From positions 4,208,268-4,272,267 of the forward strand of contig NC_045144.1 of NCBI RefSeq assembly GCF_008831285.2: a stretch of 64,000 nucleotides of DNA, given 5' to 3'. Position numbers and translations under genes: made by a program. Of the stretch, positions 1 through 13,676 are shown in pieces. The stretch's first letter is position 1, and each line of letters begins with the position of its first letter. The notes under the pieces were generated by a model. That model saw nothing but the letters and a program-made list of their open reading frames with translations, searched no databases and was not told where the DNA came from. This stretch comes from Nymphaea colorata. Its lineage: Eukaryota > Streptophyta > Magnoliopsida > Nymphaeales > Nymphaeaceae.

Positions 1-2189
1 CTCTTGGAAGGAAATTAAACATGCCATGGTAATGAAAAACACAAAAATACACATTTGTTAAAAGCCCTCTGGCTTTCTTTAGGACATCGACGTACGTCGG
101 ACGTCCTGGATTTTCCAAGAAAGAACTAATCTTGAAATGAACGTAAAGCTTCTTCAGTAGTCACGACAAGAAATTTCATACTCATGTTATGAGGAGATTT
201 TCATCATCAAATTGAACACAAGAAAGAGAACGAGAGCAGGAATAGTGTCTCTAACAATGTCGCGTTCAAGATAACGCTAGCTCAGATGATAGGCAGTAAA
301 AGAACATTCATGTCACTGTATATGACCAGGTGTCTTTTCTTGCGACTTTTGTTGAATTGTAAATGTATACTAAAGTCAGTTACTAGACTTACAAGGAAAA
401 GCTTTTATGTGAAAATGAGTGTTCTGTCTAGCCAGGATCACTGTATAATTCATTCGTCACACTTGAAATCGCAAATTATAAATATGTTAAACTACTACTG
501 ATATGGGTTTTGTTGAGGGGGACCCCAATACATGTTGGGTTTCTTAGGAACTCACTCAAGTTCTTTCCGAAAATATGAAAATTAAGCGGAAGAATTGAAG
601 TGGGTATCCAAAACATATTAGTTAACTTGTCTTGGCATTAAAGCTAGTGCTCTCTCAAGACTAAAGAAACAGAAAAGCTACTGATATCAAATTTCATCTT
701 TGTAAGAATCCATGCATGGAGAAATGAAGTTTGAAGAAACTTGAATTTTGAAGATAATTAAGCCCAGTTCCCATTCTGCTAACAAAGGTTATTTCTTTTG
801 CTATTGTGAATCAGTTTTTGGTACATTTATACGGGAGGGAGGAAATCAACTTATCGATCATTTTCTTTATATACATATATATACATTGAATTGTAACTTT
901 GACTTTTTAGAGTCACCCAAGGTCATCTGATTCACAATATGATAGACGCTTTAAGAGAAAAACAAAGAAAAAAAATGGTAAACATTTCCATAATATAGTA
1001 ATAATTTACATCTTTTTCTCCTTTCTGCTTGATCAGGGAACTCATCCATCTCATCAATTCCAAGAGACCAAATAGTAGGGATCCAATTGCAAATATAAAA
1101 GTCAAACTGTTTTTTCAAAAGCCTGAAATATCCTTTAATAAAGGCAAAAGATTTCATTTGAAGAAACTCTTTTGCTTCCCTCTTTCTTTGTCTCTTTGTC
1201 TTTGTCTCTCTTCCAAATGATTTCCAGCAAAGTCCGGTGTGTGTGTACATAAGAATCAAGATTGCTAAGGCTAGGGTTTGGTTGTAGCAATCCCACGATA
1301 TTGCAGCGGGGCATGAATAAAAATGCTTGATACATACCGGATGGATAGTTGTGTCTTGAGTGGATCTCCACATCCATCGGTTTCTGAGCTGCATGTGTGA
1401 GAGGCTGGGGGCATCCGTGACAGTTAGGGAAATCCATGTATGTTTTGTATATAATCATGCGCTGAAAATATAGATGTAGTTGTACTGATCTTTTTGGTGC
1501 TATCTCACCTTATGAGTATGATCTTAAAGGTCATCTGATATAAAGCATATATTAAGTCAATTAATAAATATTGAAAAGATGAAAATAGGTAGAAAACAAA
1601 CATGAACAAGAGAGAGCCCAACTTCAAAGGGACAAAAAGGCCTTTCATTGAATCTTGTTGTTGTTGTTGTTTTTTTTTTTTTTGAGTCTAGACTCGAGAC
1701 TGAGAGACAAAAAACCTCTCGCCCTTGAAGTTAACATTCCCAACTCCAGAGGCTACTATTAATCTGTTGCCTTATGCAAGAGTTTGGCGCTAATGAGAAT
1801 TGGACCAATGAGAATTGGACCAATGACTACCTTCATGTGGAGTGGAGCCCTCGCTAAAAGAAAGAAGGAAAAAATTAATGCAAAAAGTGGTTGTTGCACT
1901 TATGCAAAAATACAACAAGGTGCATATTAATACAATATTCCATCACGTAGTTGTCCTTGCCATCGAATGAATGAGAAGTTGGGGGCGGCCCAAATCCCAG
2001 TGTTTGAGCATCAACCATCAGTCTTCCTCATCCAACAGTTTCCACATGCAACTTGGTGGAGTGGACCCAACCGAAAGAGAGAAAGTCCATCATTTATTTT
2101 GTGATTTTGGCTTTCAGCAGCTTCCTCCACCAAGAACGAAATTCACGTCTTGTTCCAGCTACAATATTCATTCTCAGGAACACAACGCG

Positions 2190-2296
2190 CCACGTGGACG
2201 ACTTGGGCTCACGATCGTGTTGTGCGGAACAAGCGTTCCATGCAGAAGAACTTGGATATTTTGTTTCACGGGGTCTCATGGAGATGCTCTATATAA
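2190..2296 (+). promoter_or_regulatory. Promoter-like block: palindromic G-box followed by TATA box
   Basis: A perfect palindromic G-box, ccacgtgg, lies at 2190-2197. A 10-bp palindrome cacgatcgtg follows at 2210-2219 and a good TATA box, tctatataa, at 2288-2296. The spacing of about 100 bp and the order are those of a plant bZIP/bHLH-responsive core promoter. Only a 20-codon frame starting at 2370 follows, so no gene can be assigned. It may be the promoter of a decayed or non-coding transcript, or a chance arrangement. Confidence 0.35.
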
Positions 2297-3821
2297 CTGA
2301 ACCCAGATCCATCAAAAACCAACTACCAAATTAAGTTTTTTAGAGTGGACTCCGTGGGGCACACTAAACATGGAGAGCCCACATATCTCCGCCCCTGTTA
2401 GAATGTCCTATGGTTATCCATTCACATGTTAGAACACCCATCTACTTAGAGGATGTTTGCTTATGAACATTATGTTATTGGAACACTTATTTCTAAAACT
2501 TGATGTATATGAACCAAAATCATCATATTTCTGTTCCAAGAAGCATGATGTAAGTATACATGCTGTTAATTCCTAGATCTAAAAATCAAATGTGTGTTCT
2601 TAGAATGGAATATTCTTTTTGCCAAATGCTCTCTTCAGGCCGCACCAGACAGCAGCCATTTTTATTTTAGAATGTGAATCCGGAAATGCTGAACTTCTAG
2701 CCGGTGTTAGTTAGAAGTGTTTTCAATTGTAGACTCAGTTGGGTTAATTAGCTCGTTCGAGATTGTACTGTAATATATATTTATGTTCACAAACGGCATT
2801 AAGTGAGTGCCACATCTTGATTTAATGTGTACATGTGGAATCAGGACATCACCCACCTCCACTTTCATTCAAAAAAAGAAAGATGCAAGCTACCATCTAG
2901 GCAAGGGTTCGTTCTGTACCTTGAAAGTGATATGTATATATATATACACACACATATCCACCCCTTCTTTGAAACTTAATTTTGTTACTTCAGTTAAAGT
3001 AAACTTGTAAGACTTGTTGCTACGGATGTAACTGCGTTTGAGTTTGGGACTTTGGGTTGAATTCATCCTTAGTTTACCAACTAGATTTAACATGACCTTA
3101 TGTAAATTTACATAGATTCAAGACCAGATTTCCAAATCGGAATTCAGATGTACCTAGCATATGATGAAGGGTTGGGTAAGAGCTTCGGCCTTCTTCGGGT
3201 GGTGGGTCAGACCCCGCTCACCCGATTAGTAGAATTATTAGATTGAACTGCCTGAGTTCAAAATAGAATCATACATCAACAATACCCGACCCATTTACAT
3301 CGCTGCTTCTTAGTTTCTGATCCTTGTTGCAATTTAAGTCTTTCGAGGACTAGTAAACGAGTGATGAGAAGTTCGTCACTCAGGCTGCTTGGCTTGTAAT
3401 GATAAGGACCCTAGTGCTTTGATGGTGGCACCGCCTTCCACCTTTGGAAAGAAAGGCGGGGGACCAGCTTTGTTATCTCTACCTCATAGCAACTGTGTTT
3501 TTTGGCTTTCTTTTCTTCAAAATAAATGCCAATCCACCTCCTTATCTTCCTAATAATTAATTGCCGACGTTCATTAAGGATCTTCATTTTCTTTTGTGAT
3601 CTAGGAAGACTTCCTAATCTTCTTTAGTTAATTACTTTCTCTCTCCCCTCTCCTTTTAGTATATTGTGGTTTGCTTCCAAGTTCCAACTTTCTCTTTCTC
3701 TCTCTCCATTCATCCCAAAAAGGCTAACTGGTCAGGCTCCTGCTGCATTAACAAGCACATCGCAGATTCGATTTCCATGGGCGAGCTGAGGGATGTTCTG
3801 TGCTGTTGGTTGTGCCCAATT

Positions 3822-3826
<5 letters not shown>

Positions 3827-3856
<30 letters not shown>
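3827..3856. repeat. (CT)15 microsatellite
   Basis: An uninterrupted CT dinucleotide tract of 30 bp in intergenic DNA. It is a likely length-polymorphic locus. Confidence 0.95.
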
Positions 3857-3857
<1 letters not shown>

Positions 3858-5885
3858 GATCTCTATCCAACCATTCAGTTAGATAGATCAGGCCCCTTTC
3901 TGTGCTACACGCAAGGTTTGCATCTTTGTCAATTTGAATTTAATATTCGCTACTATGACCAGTGTGCTGTATGGAGTCCCATGTTCAGTACAATATGATT
4001 CGTAGATTATGAGACAAATGAATACTGAAAAATTAAGAACAATATTAATTCTATTGATTAAAAGAGATGAAGTAGTAATTTTGGTTTGCCTAGAAAAGAG
4101 GTACACAAAAAAAAAAAAAAAAACATTAAGGTGGTGTTTGATAAGAATTAGAACATTGTATTCTTGCAGCACATGGTCATAACATGCATGTTTGAAAAAC
4201 AACATGTTTCAATAAATATGACATGATTATGACTAGCTTTTGATTATTGTATTTAAGAATAACATCCATCATTCCACTGTACATATTTCCTGAATAAGAA
4301 TATGATACTTTTAAAACGTGCATTCTATGAGCATGGACTTATCGAATACCTTTCCAATGAGTCCATCTGCTGGAGTGCATGTCTCACATGTGAATTGATT
4401 CGTCCATTATTTGGTTCTTCAGCAGATCTTCCACTCTTTTCCATAAACTACCAATTATATCGACGCCAGCAGTCAGGAATCAATATATATATATACATAT
4501 ATATATATATATGAGTCTCTCGGCAGTTTGTGAAGGTCACACCACTCCTGTGAAGACATGCACTCGACTATATATTTTATCCATGGCCGACTGGATTTGT
4601 TGTTTGAGAGTCTGCCGGCAGTCTGTGAAGGTTACACCACCGTTGGATGCAATCGACTCTCTCTCTCTCTCTCTTTCTCTACGTACACGAGGAATCCAGA
4701 ACTTTGCAGATTAGCGGCAAGTTTTGGGTGTGTTGTTCTTTTTTCTAAGGATGGAAGGCGTCTGCGCTCTTAATTTTTCCGGCATTCGATTGACAGCAGT
4801 TAGCCGCTGCTGCATGCGTAAGATTATGAGGAATTAGAAAGCAGACAAAGAATAGATTGACCGAGACAGTTGTGCAGCAATTGGCTGGCGTAGGTCAAAA
4901 ATTAAAGTGACGTTGCATCGTCTCTCACAGATATATATATATATTTATATACTTAGTTTCCGCTAGAACTTCTTACCACCGTAACCAAGAAAATCAAATT
5001 TCTCGTTGCATCCACACAGTAAGTGTCAACTCGGAAAAGAGATTGATATTCCTGAGTAGACGTGTAACTGCAGGACATGACGTAGCCGTGTGAGGAGAAA
5101 GAGGAAGGAAAATTTGCTCCTCAGACCGCATGCAGCAGCACTATCATTATTTAAACATGAGACCCACCACCGCCATCATCAATTTCAGTACTAAATGCCA
5201 CCAAAGAAACATTAATGGCAGAGATCTCCGTTTTCCGTTTCATTTATTTGCATCTCTTCTAGTATCTGGAAGTCCAGCCAAGAGGGCGGAGGAGAAACGT
5301 AGATGATGAAATAGAGGGGGCAGAGAAAAAAAAAATTAAAGAGACTTTGGCCATTCATAAATAAAACATGTGGTCACGGGTTTCCCTTGACTCACAGACT
5401 TGAGGCACTGTCGAGTCTGCTCCGACGACGAAGGGTCTCCACCCATCGGCTGGCTGATCCACCACTGCCTCCACGGCCGTGGTGAAAAAAAGAAAAAGAA
5501 AAAAAAAAGGAACACGTAGCGTCTTTCCTTCTCTTCAACGTACTGGCGCGGTAGAAACGGAGGAGAGGGGGACCTGCCAAGAGACTATACGCTCATGCTG
5601 TCGCTTCTACAGCCGTCCCTCTCACACCTTAAACGCCATTTTTGCACTGCACCATCCTGATGATCGGACAGAAAGAAACGATGGAGATCTTGTTCCCTCT
5701 GGTCCATTGACGTTTCTCTCTCTCTCTCTACATCTCTTTTTACTTTTACTTTCTTTACTCGTCATAATCCAATGTTGGAAGAAGAAAGAGAGAGAGCGTC
5801 CCAATTCGGGGTTTGGCTTAAAAGAAAAAAGAAAAAGTAAGAAAATTAGTCCACGGTACTTCGGCCTAAGGTACTGTCATCGGTT

Positions 5886-5898
5886 GTATATATAAATA
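5886..5898 (+). promoter_or_regulatory. TATA box of the NAC gene
   Basis: The sequence tatatataaataa lies about 115 bp before the NAC start codon at 6011, which would place transcription start near 5920-5930 and give a leader of about 85 bp. The leader is purine-rich (gagaggagaggaggagg). The assignment rests on position and consensus only. Confidence 0.6.
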
Positions 5899-5954
5899 AA
5901 TGGAAGATTATTTGCAGAGAGGAGAGGAGGAGGCAGCCGCAGCATCTGCAGAGC

Positions 5955-6014
5955 ATGGTAGCTGCAATTTGCCTTCTTGCTGAGGGAAGGAAGCTGAGAC
6001 GTCTGCGAGCATGA
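5955..6014 (+). CDS. Upstream ORF of 19 codons overlapping the NAC start codon
   Basis: An ATG at 5955, inside the predicted NAC leader, opens a 19-residue frame (starting [11 protein letters not shown]) whose TGA occupies 6012-6014. The stop therefore shares the sequence ATGA with the NAC start codon at 6011, a geometry that allows termination-reinitiation. An even earlier ATG at 5900 would open a 27-codon frame ending at 5983, but it lies right beside the TATA box and is probably not transcribed. Whether the uORF is translated or conserved cannot be told from one sequence. Confidence 0.4.
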   Translation: MVAAICLLAEGRKLRRLRA

Positions 6015-8140
6015 ACGAAGTCGACAAGGATGAAGTACTGCAGCAGGAGCAGGACCTGGTTATGCCAGGTTTCAGGTTCCACCCAACGGAGGAAGAGTTG
6101 GTGGAGTTTTATTTGCGTCGGAAGATGGAGGGTAAGAGATTCAGCGTGGAGCTCATTACCTTTGTGGACCTCTACCGCTACGATCCATGGGAGCTTCCAG
6201 GTTCGATCGATCGGTTTCAGTTATCACTGTCAACCTGCGTATGCTTACAGATTTTTTGTTTCTCTCTCTCTCTCTGTGGATACCCCAATCTCGAGGGAAA
6301 CTGTTCCATTCTGTCCTATTTCAACTCTCGCTCAGCTACGTGATTTCTTTTAATTCTTCCCTTTTCATGCGGACCAACCTTCTCCCTTTCTTTTCTACCT
6401 GGACATAGAACCAAACTAAACAGGCGCATTCGAAGCCTGAGCCTCTTTCTCTCTCTGTCTCGCAGCCTTGGCAGCCATTGGGGAGAAGGAGTGGTTCTTC
6501 TACGTGCCAAGAGATCGCAAGTATCGCAATGGAGACCGTCCGAACCGGGTGACGACGTCGGGCTACTGGAAGGCGACGGGTGCCGACAGAATGATCCGCA
6601 ACGAAAACCTGAAACCAATTGGCCTCAAGAAGACGCTGGTCTTCTACTCAGGCAAAGCTCCCAAGGGCATCCGCTCCAGCTGGATCATGAACGAGTATCG
6701 TCTGCCCCACCATGAAACCGAGAGGTTGCAGAAGGTATCTTCTTCTTCTTATTCTTCTTCTCTTGTGGGATTCTTCCTCTTCACTTGTCGAATTATTCTT
6801 CGCCCCCGCAAGCCTAATTGAGGCAAGGACCCCTTGCCACCGATCGTCCAACTATGTTAATTCGGTATCATATACGGTTGGCAAGATACCTCATCTCACG
6901 TTTCATTAAGATCCTTCCTTTCAAGGGAAAAAGAAGATGAAGCCACAACTTTTATGGCAGTACTGAAGTGGATGAAGCCTTCCACTTGCGTCGATTGCTC
7001 GCTCTCGACCTCTACCTACTTTGTTCCCTTTACATTTGGCATGGCCAGCAAGTTATGCTAGCTAATACTTTGGTTGTTGCCGCACAAAATGAATGCGCAC
7101 AGCACGAGAATAATAGGAGGAAATGTCGCGAATCTATAATGACAACAATAAAGAACAATAAGGCTGGACCCTCTGACCGAACGATAATTCAATTAATGTG
7201 TTTCTGAACAGACAGAAAACTAATTAAAACACCTAATCCCTACAACGGAAAAGAAATTAAAAGGGAAAAATCAATTTGGCATTCGGATCTATGTCTATGA
7301 GTGGCATTCAATGACTTTGTTTTCCTGTTGCAGGCCGAAATCTCTCTCTGCCGGGTGTACAAGAGACCAGGAGGAGGCGAGGATCGCGTCCAACCACCAT
7401 CTATCATGCCTTCGACCAGGTTGCCTTTCAAAAAAGTTGCACCAAGCAATTCAAAAGAAAGCATCAACATATTAGGAGGAGAGAAGGAGGAGATGCCCGG
7501 GAGGCGTCAGTCAGTGCTGGGCGGTAGGGGCGATGGGAATCCTTCTGTTGCTGCTGTAACTGCTGCCGCTGGCATGGGTGGCGGCGGTGGTAGGTCAAAT
7601 AATGCCATCGGCCTAACTGCTAGTGGAAGCTTACCTTCCCGTGCGAACGGATTGCTCGCTTGCCAAATTGAGATTCCGGCCGGCACCAACCAACGTGCTG
7701 GAGATATATTTGGCGGTCCTGCTGCCCACGTTGACTCGCTCAGATTGGCTTCATGTAGTTCATCGGCTGAAGCAGCAGCAACCATAAAGCTGCAGGACCA
7801 GCGGGATCATGTTGATGGTGCTTCCGGCCTTCTGCTGCGACCAAGAACCCTCTCCTTTCCTCTTGTCCATCCTGCAGCAATTGGCGGCATGCAGTTTGCT
7901 TCCTCGTCTCCTCCAATGGCGGCCTCTCTTGAAGAAGACATCCATAGAATAGTGGAGTACCATCATCAATGCCCTGAAAGTCTCAGTATTTTCCCCAATG
8001 CGTCCCACTTCCAACAGTCGACCAGTCCTCAAATGGCGTTGCCCAGCTCTCTACCCAGTTCCTTGTCAGTTCTAGCAGAGAACCCCTGGACGTGGAACCC
8101 CATTCCCGACCACACTAGAGATTATCGTTTCAGAGAATAA
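6011..8140 (+). CDS. NAC035: NAC domain transcription factor, NAC035/LOV1-like
   Basis: The gene has three exons (6011-6200, 6466-6734, 7334-8140) with GT-AG introns, giving 421 residues, close to the roughly 410 of Arabidopsis NAC035/LOV1. NAC proteins are plant-specific nuclear DNA-binding factors. The NAC domain spans about residues 18-170. Subdomain A is [17 protein letters not shown], subdomain C includes [19 protein letters not shown], subdomain D includes [10 protein letters not shown] and [16 protein letters not shown], and subdomain E ends in LCRVYKRPG. The introns fall at the usual NAC positions, after ..WELP and after subdomain D. The C-terminal half is a low-complexity region rich in Ser, Gly and Ala with a closing block WTWNPIPD, which resembles the tail of LOV1-type proteins; this is the presumed activation region. 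LOV1 acts in flowering-time and cold responses in Arabidopsis, and the same role here is inference. A TATA box and a uORF overlapping the start precede it. Family is certain, the NAC035 subgroup likely. Confidence 0.95.
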
Positions 8141-11100
8141 TATATGGATCTCTTCCACACTTCTCTCTCTCTCCCCCTTCAGAGCAACACCAACACAAGA
8201 ATCAGTAGCAGTTTTCCTGCGTGTATGTGTGCGTATTTGTCGCACGCTTGTGCGTGTATGTAAATTACTGAGTTGTGATAAACTTGGTTTGATTGACAAA
8301 AGTATTATAATTAATTGCTTCTTATGGTAAAAATAAGTTGAACGTAAACTGCGAAAACGAACGACCCTTTTAGCCTCTACTGCAGTTATGGAGATCGAGT
8401 GACAGCATTCGCATCCTTTAAGATGGCCACTGCGTAATTCTTCGCCACCAAATTCCTGGTGTTTCGATTGGGCTTCATGCTGTATCGAAATCAAATGGTA
8501 TGATATTTATACTGAGAGAGAAATCCAGGGAGAGAGAGTGTGTGTGTGTGCCTGTTCTCCTCCTTAGTTGACGAGAAATTGTTACCTAGTGTTTTAACTT
8601 ATCTTTTTTCTTCTGTTCTTCTTCCTCAGATACATGTTCTGAACACGGGAACGATTAAATGAGAAAAATGAGCTTCTTTTGTTCCATAAAGGTGATCAGC
8701 AGAAGGTAAGGATGATCGTAAGCAGGTCTAGTTATACTGCCAATTTTTTTTTTTTTTTTGAATGAGAGAACAATTCTAGTTTCTTACGCACCTTGCAATA
8801 GCTCCATGATTGCTTTCACGGTTTCTACTTTAAGGTCAAAGTGCATCAAGTCATGAGTCAGAGTACTGGTATGCAGATTACAGCGATATATTTTTGTCGA
8901 TTAACAATAGTCTGCTCATTATACTTTAATTCATATTGTCCTTGGTTCTTGTTGCTACCATGTGGTTTAAGGACTATACGAACAAGGTGATCATGCAAAA
9001 ATATCTAGAACCAAGGATAGTAAAGCACTAGTAGAGAGGGAAAAGGGGGAACAAAAATGTATTTGCGTATGTATATATATGTGTGTATGCATATAGTGGA
9101 GTTTCCAAGATAACATAAATGCCAACTTGCAGTCAAACCTCTTTCAACCAAAAGCAGCGGAAAAGAAAATATTAACAGTATGCTACTAAAAAATCGATCT
9201 TTAATTGCTCTACAACATGTGAAGGTCTGTTCCTAGCTAGCTAGATTACTAGGCACAGAATCATGAATGAAGTTCAGAGACAAAGCTAGCTGTGGATTAA
9301 GAAAAACATTCATTAGTTAATTCAGGGAAACCATCTCCATTTTAGTTTAAGTATATTTATTGCCTTCATAACGAGTGAGCTACATGTTGTTTGGTCACGC
9401 CTGAATTCTGCTGCCACACAGTCACATATCCATTAATTCTGCGCAGACATGGACATGCTTGTCCATGCATGCGTGGTGTCTGAACGTCTGTGTGTGTTTG
9501 CGTGTGTGTGAGAGAGAGAGAGAGAGAGGGAGAGAGAGAGAGTCAGCTCACCTTCTGTTTGTCCAACTTCTTGAATGTTCTAAGACCAAGTACCGTTGAT
9601 TTATCGATAAGCAAAGCTAGTTTTAGTAAACCCCTATGAGGAAACAAGAGTAATCTCCGTATGTTTTGGAGCATGACTTCAAGCTTATAAGGTGGCATAC
9701 ACCACAAGCTGTTTGATAGATCTAATATTCATGATCCTCAACTTGTTTGGGCCAGGCAAAAGTTGTGAAGCTTGACGACCCTTCCTGGCATCTTACTGAA
9801 AAACCATGAAGGTGCACCTCATCTATGCATTGCATAGTCACTGGGTATCCATTAAGGGATGGCGTTGGGATATGGTTTTGTGGATGAAGTTTTATTATCA
9901 TCCATTTGCAATGATTTTTCACCAACACTGTGGAAACCATAACACCCTATGCCAAAGTGTCCTGGTGGATGTCACATAACACATTCCAAAGTAAGTCTTT
10001 TAAGTGACCTTGTCCTTCCAAACACAACAATATGCACGATTCTTAGCTTGCCCAATTACCTCAATCATCCTGTTCCTTGGGGTCCGAAGAACTCCTGGAT
10101 GAACCAACCTAGAGATTAAGATAGATATTGCTGCTGGCCTATTTTTTGATTGTGTGTGTGTGTGTGTGTGTGTCTATATATAGATATATATATATAACTG
10201 ATGCATTTGATAGTCATGCACACACATGATCGTGCACGCATGAACAGATACACACACACACACACAGAGACGTGAATACCGTGACCAAAGCTAGCAAGCA
10301 CACAAGAACATATTTTTATGCAAGGAACTGCTTTGTCAGATTGAGTTGAAGTACAAACTATACCTCCTGTTGGAGTGCATATCCCGATCCCGGTTGAATA
10401 GGCTTCCCTAATTTAGGCAGAAATTTGTTGGTTAGGGTATTATTATAATTTTCTACATTAGCAGTGTTGCTCTAAACTCCAAGTTCAAAAGGGGTCACCA
10501 TCTCTTGTATTTGCCTTGTTCAAAATAGAGCAGACCCTTGCAACCATAAAAGTAGGAAGACATGAAATTAGTTTTTTGAACCATGTAAATATTTATTTAA
10601 TTGTATGTCTGCTTCCTTTTTTGCTTCTTGATTTGAAAAGCGTGAGGGGACATCATCCCCAATGCTCGAGACATGCGTCGTTTTTCTTCTTCTTCTAAGT
10701 TTGAAGCTGGCTATATGTACAGGCCTGTGCACTTGTACACTGTGCAAGCCCATATGTGTGACACATACCTTTTGGGGTGGGCCAAATGCCCCCTAAGAGT
10801 GAGCCAGGGGGCACATACTGTGCACAGGAAGCTGTGCATGGTGCACCTCAATGCACATGACCACATTTCCTTTAAATGTTGATATCCGTTGGCTTATTCT
10901 TCTTCATTATGAAACCGTGTGATGCGATGCACGAGTTTTAACCTACTCGCAACTTGATTTAAACATTTTTAGTTTTCCCCTCCCCTGATTTTTGTTTTTA
11001 TCTATTATAAACTATACATATACATACATGTAGAAAATTTGAAATCTTTCAGCTGTCAAATGTTACTTGATGACAAAATAATTAAAAGCTGTGGCTAAAT

Positions 11101-11811
11101 GCACTATAGGCCATCGTTAAAAGCACCAGTATGTCATAAACCATTGCTAGATCTTCAATTCCATGAAATTTTTGGTGACAGATTTTTTAAATATTTTGCC
11201 GTCTAGCTGTCGGTTGATTTCAATTCCACTTTCTCTCTTCCATATATATATATATATATGCACACACACACTGTTATGCAAGGTTATATGGTTGGAGATT
11301 ATGATGCTCAGTTGATTGTGTGCAGTTATATAACTACATACACTGATTATGTACGTAGATCTTATGGGCTTTAGAAAGGTTATGACTCAAGTAATGAGCT
11401 CCCCTAAAAGGAATGACTGAAACCATTGAAAATAGCCCTAGAATGACATAATGGAAGATTTGCAGGTAACCGCAGCAGATCAAACGAGTTAACTGTGTGT
11501 GTGCTTGTATATTGCATGCACATACACATATACAGTAGGCATTTCATTTTTCTCTTAAATATCCAAAATTTGCTGGATATTATTTTGTCTAGCAGCACAA
11601 CCCTGGCCTTATGGTCGTTCTTAATTTGTTCATTTCTAGGCCATTTTCTTTTCAAAATGGCCAGCGGAGGCAAAATTAGTAAATTAACCAACTAACCAAC
11701 GCCATCATGAAAACCAAACATTATATTTATGTCGGTAACAATACTGGTTGCACAAATAACTGCGTAAAGCACACCATCTTGCAGACACAATCTCTTTGTG
11801 TCTGAACCATG

Positions 11812-11894
<83 letters not shown>

Positions 11895-12125
11895 CACACC
11901 TTCTCCATGCACCTCTGGTCGAGGCAATCGATCCATTTTATTCCCCAAAGAGAAGCGTCTGTGATAATCGCTACTTCATGAGCTTCAGTCTTATTACAAA
12001 TACCCAGTTAAAAGAGTACAACAATTACCCGATCGACCCCAGAGACACGATTTCAACCTTGCATATAGATATCGGCACAAGGAAGAAGAAAGAAAGAAAG
12101 AGCAAGGAGAGAGGTGAGGTTGAGC
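8141..12125. other. Intergenic DNA between the NAC and galactosyltransferase genes (convergent)
   Basis: The two flanking genes face each other, so both 3' UTRs must lie here. No further gene is recognisable. The stretch contains (GA)n at about 9509-9541, (GT)n at about 10151-10173, a cluster of TGTGCA/TGCACA words at about 10725-10860, and a long (AT)n tract at 11814-11890. Confidence 0.7.
11814..11890. repeat. (AT)n microsatellite, about 77 bp
   Basis: An uninterrupted AT tract about 235 bp beyond the stop codon of the galactosyltransferase gene, so possibly within or just past its 3' UTR. Being self-complementary, it could extrude a cruciform, and its length is likely variable. Confidence 0.95.
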
Positions 12126-13595
12126 TCAGAGGATGACACTCCAGACGGCACCATCGCCTTCACCACAGGTGTTGTGGACGTCCTTCATTCGCTCCACCGA
12201 CTTGCAGAGGCCGCTGCACGACCAATCGAACGACGCAGCACACACGTTCCCTGCCTGTGCCTTCCATTCACAGTCTTCCATCCATTATATTTATTTCCAT
12301 GCACGTAACCAACTTAGTTAGAACGTGCTCAATCACATAGTTCATGGACATATATAATTTCATAATCTTTAGTTCATAAACATATGAAGTTCATAATCTA
12401 TGTTGTCTACGTACGCATGCAACAAATGTGTCCTCAAATTCATATTCGTATTTGTGCAAATGCATGCTGAATTTGTACAAACATGTTTATAAGTAATTGG
12501 ATCCTCTTTTTCTTTACCAAGCTTGACTAATCAGGTCTGTATTCACATTATCAAACCGGCTTAAGAAATCTCTTTAATTTCCTTGCTTAACGAAACTGAC
12601 ATTGTTGTAGAGCTTAATCAGTACGTAGTATGTTTTGCCTGTAAGATTATATCTTTCAACATTGTCTCACATTTTACTGTTTGAAGTAAGCCAAAAAGCA
12701 ACATCGAAGTCAAGACATGTAGGCTGATAGTTCGTATTTTTCATACCCTATCATTTATATGCTGAAACCAAAAAAAAAAAAATGAAATAAAGTCTCCCTA
12801 AACCATGTCATAGACACTTTGCCCACAGATGTGGAATCACAAAACCATAAATTTTCTAATGAATTTCTAGTTATATTGTTTCTGTCGTGTACGTATATAT
12901 ATAGTCTAGTCAATTTTTTGCTGGAATCAGTGTAAGTGCATGCTCTATTATATGAAGCTTCAACATCCATGACCATAAGCGAAAATGGTGCTTGTAAGTA
13001 AGAAATTTCAACCTCCTAGCCAACAGTTCTAAGGCATAGTTCACGAATTAGAGATAGTTTTGAAGATTTGGTTTCATGGTTGAAGGGAAGAATTAAGAGG
13101 ACGGGATCGGCATCGTTTATCCTTGAACATAGATTGCTTTCTTATAGGTTAATCTAGTGCCCCACATGTGGACATCTAAACAGTTATCATGGTCCTGCCT
13201 GAATATCCTTCCTTCTTTAATATATATATATACACGAGAACTTGGTAGATGGTTCTAGTATAAAAGCCATACCCTTCAAATTTTTGCTAGAAAAAGTATT
13301 TTACACAAAATATAAACATCCTAATAAATTTGTAAAATTATTTTGATCTAAAACATGCTTTGATTAAAGTTGTTTTTATGAAAAATGTGGATTTTTCAAC
13401 TATCAAAATGTTTATACTATGGGAACCAATCATTTGTTTGTTTATTATAAAAATACTATTAAACTCCAAAATATGATCAACTTAATATATGTTAATTTCC
13501 AATCAACTTATTTTTTATTGTATCGGTAAGGCTGGATTGCAAACAAAAACACTGCATTTATCATATTGAAGTGGTCTGGTTTTTATATATATATA

Positions 13596-13676
<81 letters not shown>

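Larger units (their letters stand above)
1..5880. other. Intergenic DNA upstream of the NAC gene
   Basis: No recognisable gene. Open frames here are short and show no family motif. The stretch holds a poly-T run near 1668-1684, a (CT)15 tract at 3827-3856, an (AT)n tract near 4485-4512, and a degenerate 95-bp direct repeat (about 4515-4560 and 4610-4655) sharing a block that starts ggcagt and continues gtgaaggt. A promoter-like block at about 2190-2300 is listed separately. The last few hundred bases presumably include the promoter of the NAC gene. Confidence 0.7.

Noticed and set aside
11705-12136. Open frames made of repeated Tyr-Ile residues
   Set aside because: They are translations of the (AT)n tract at 11814-11890 and have no other content.
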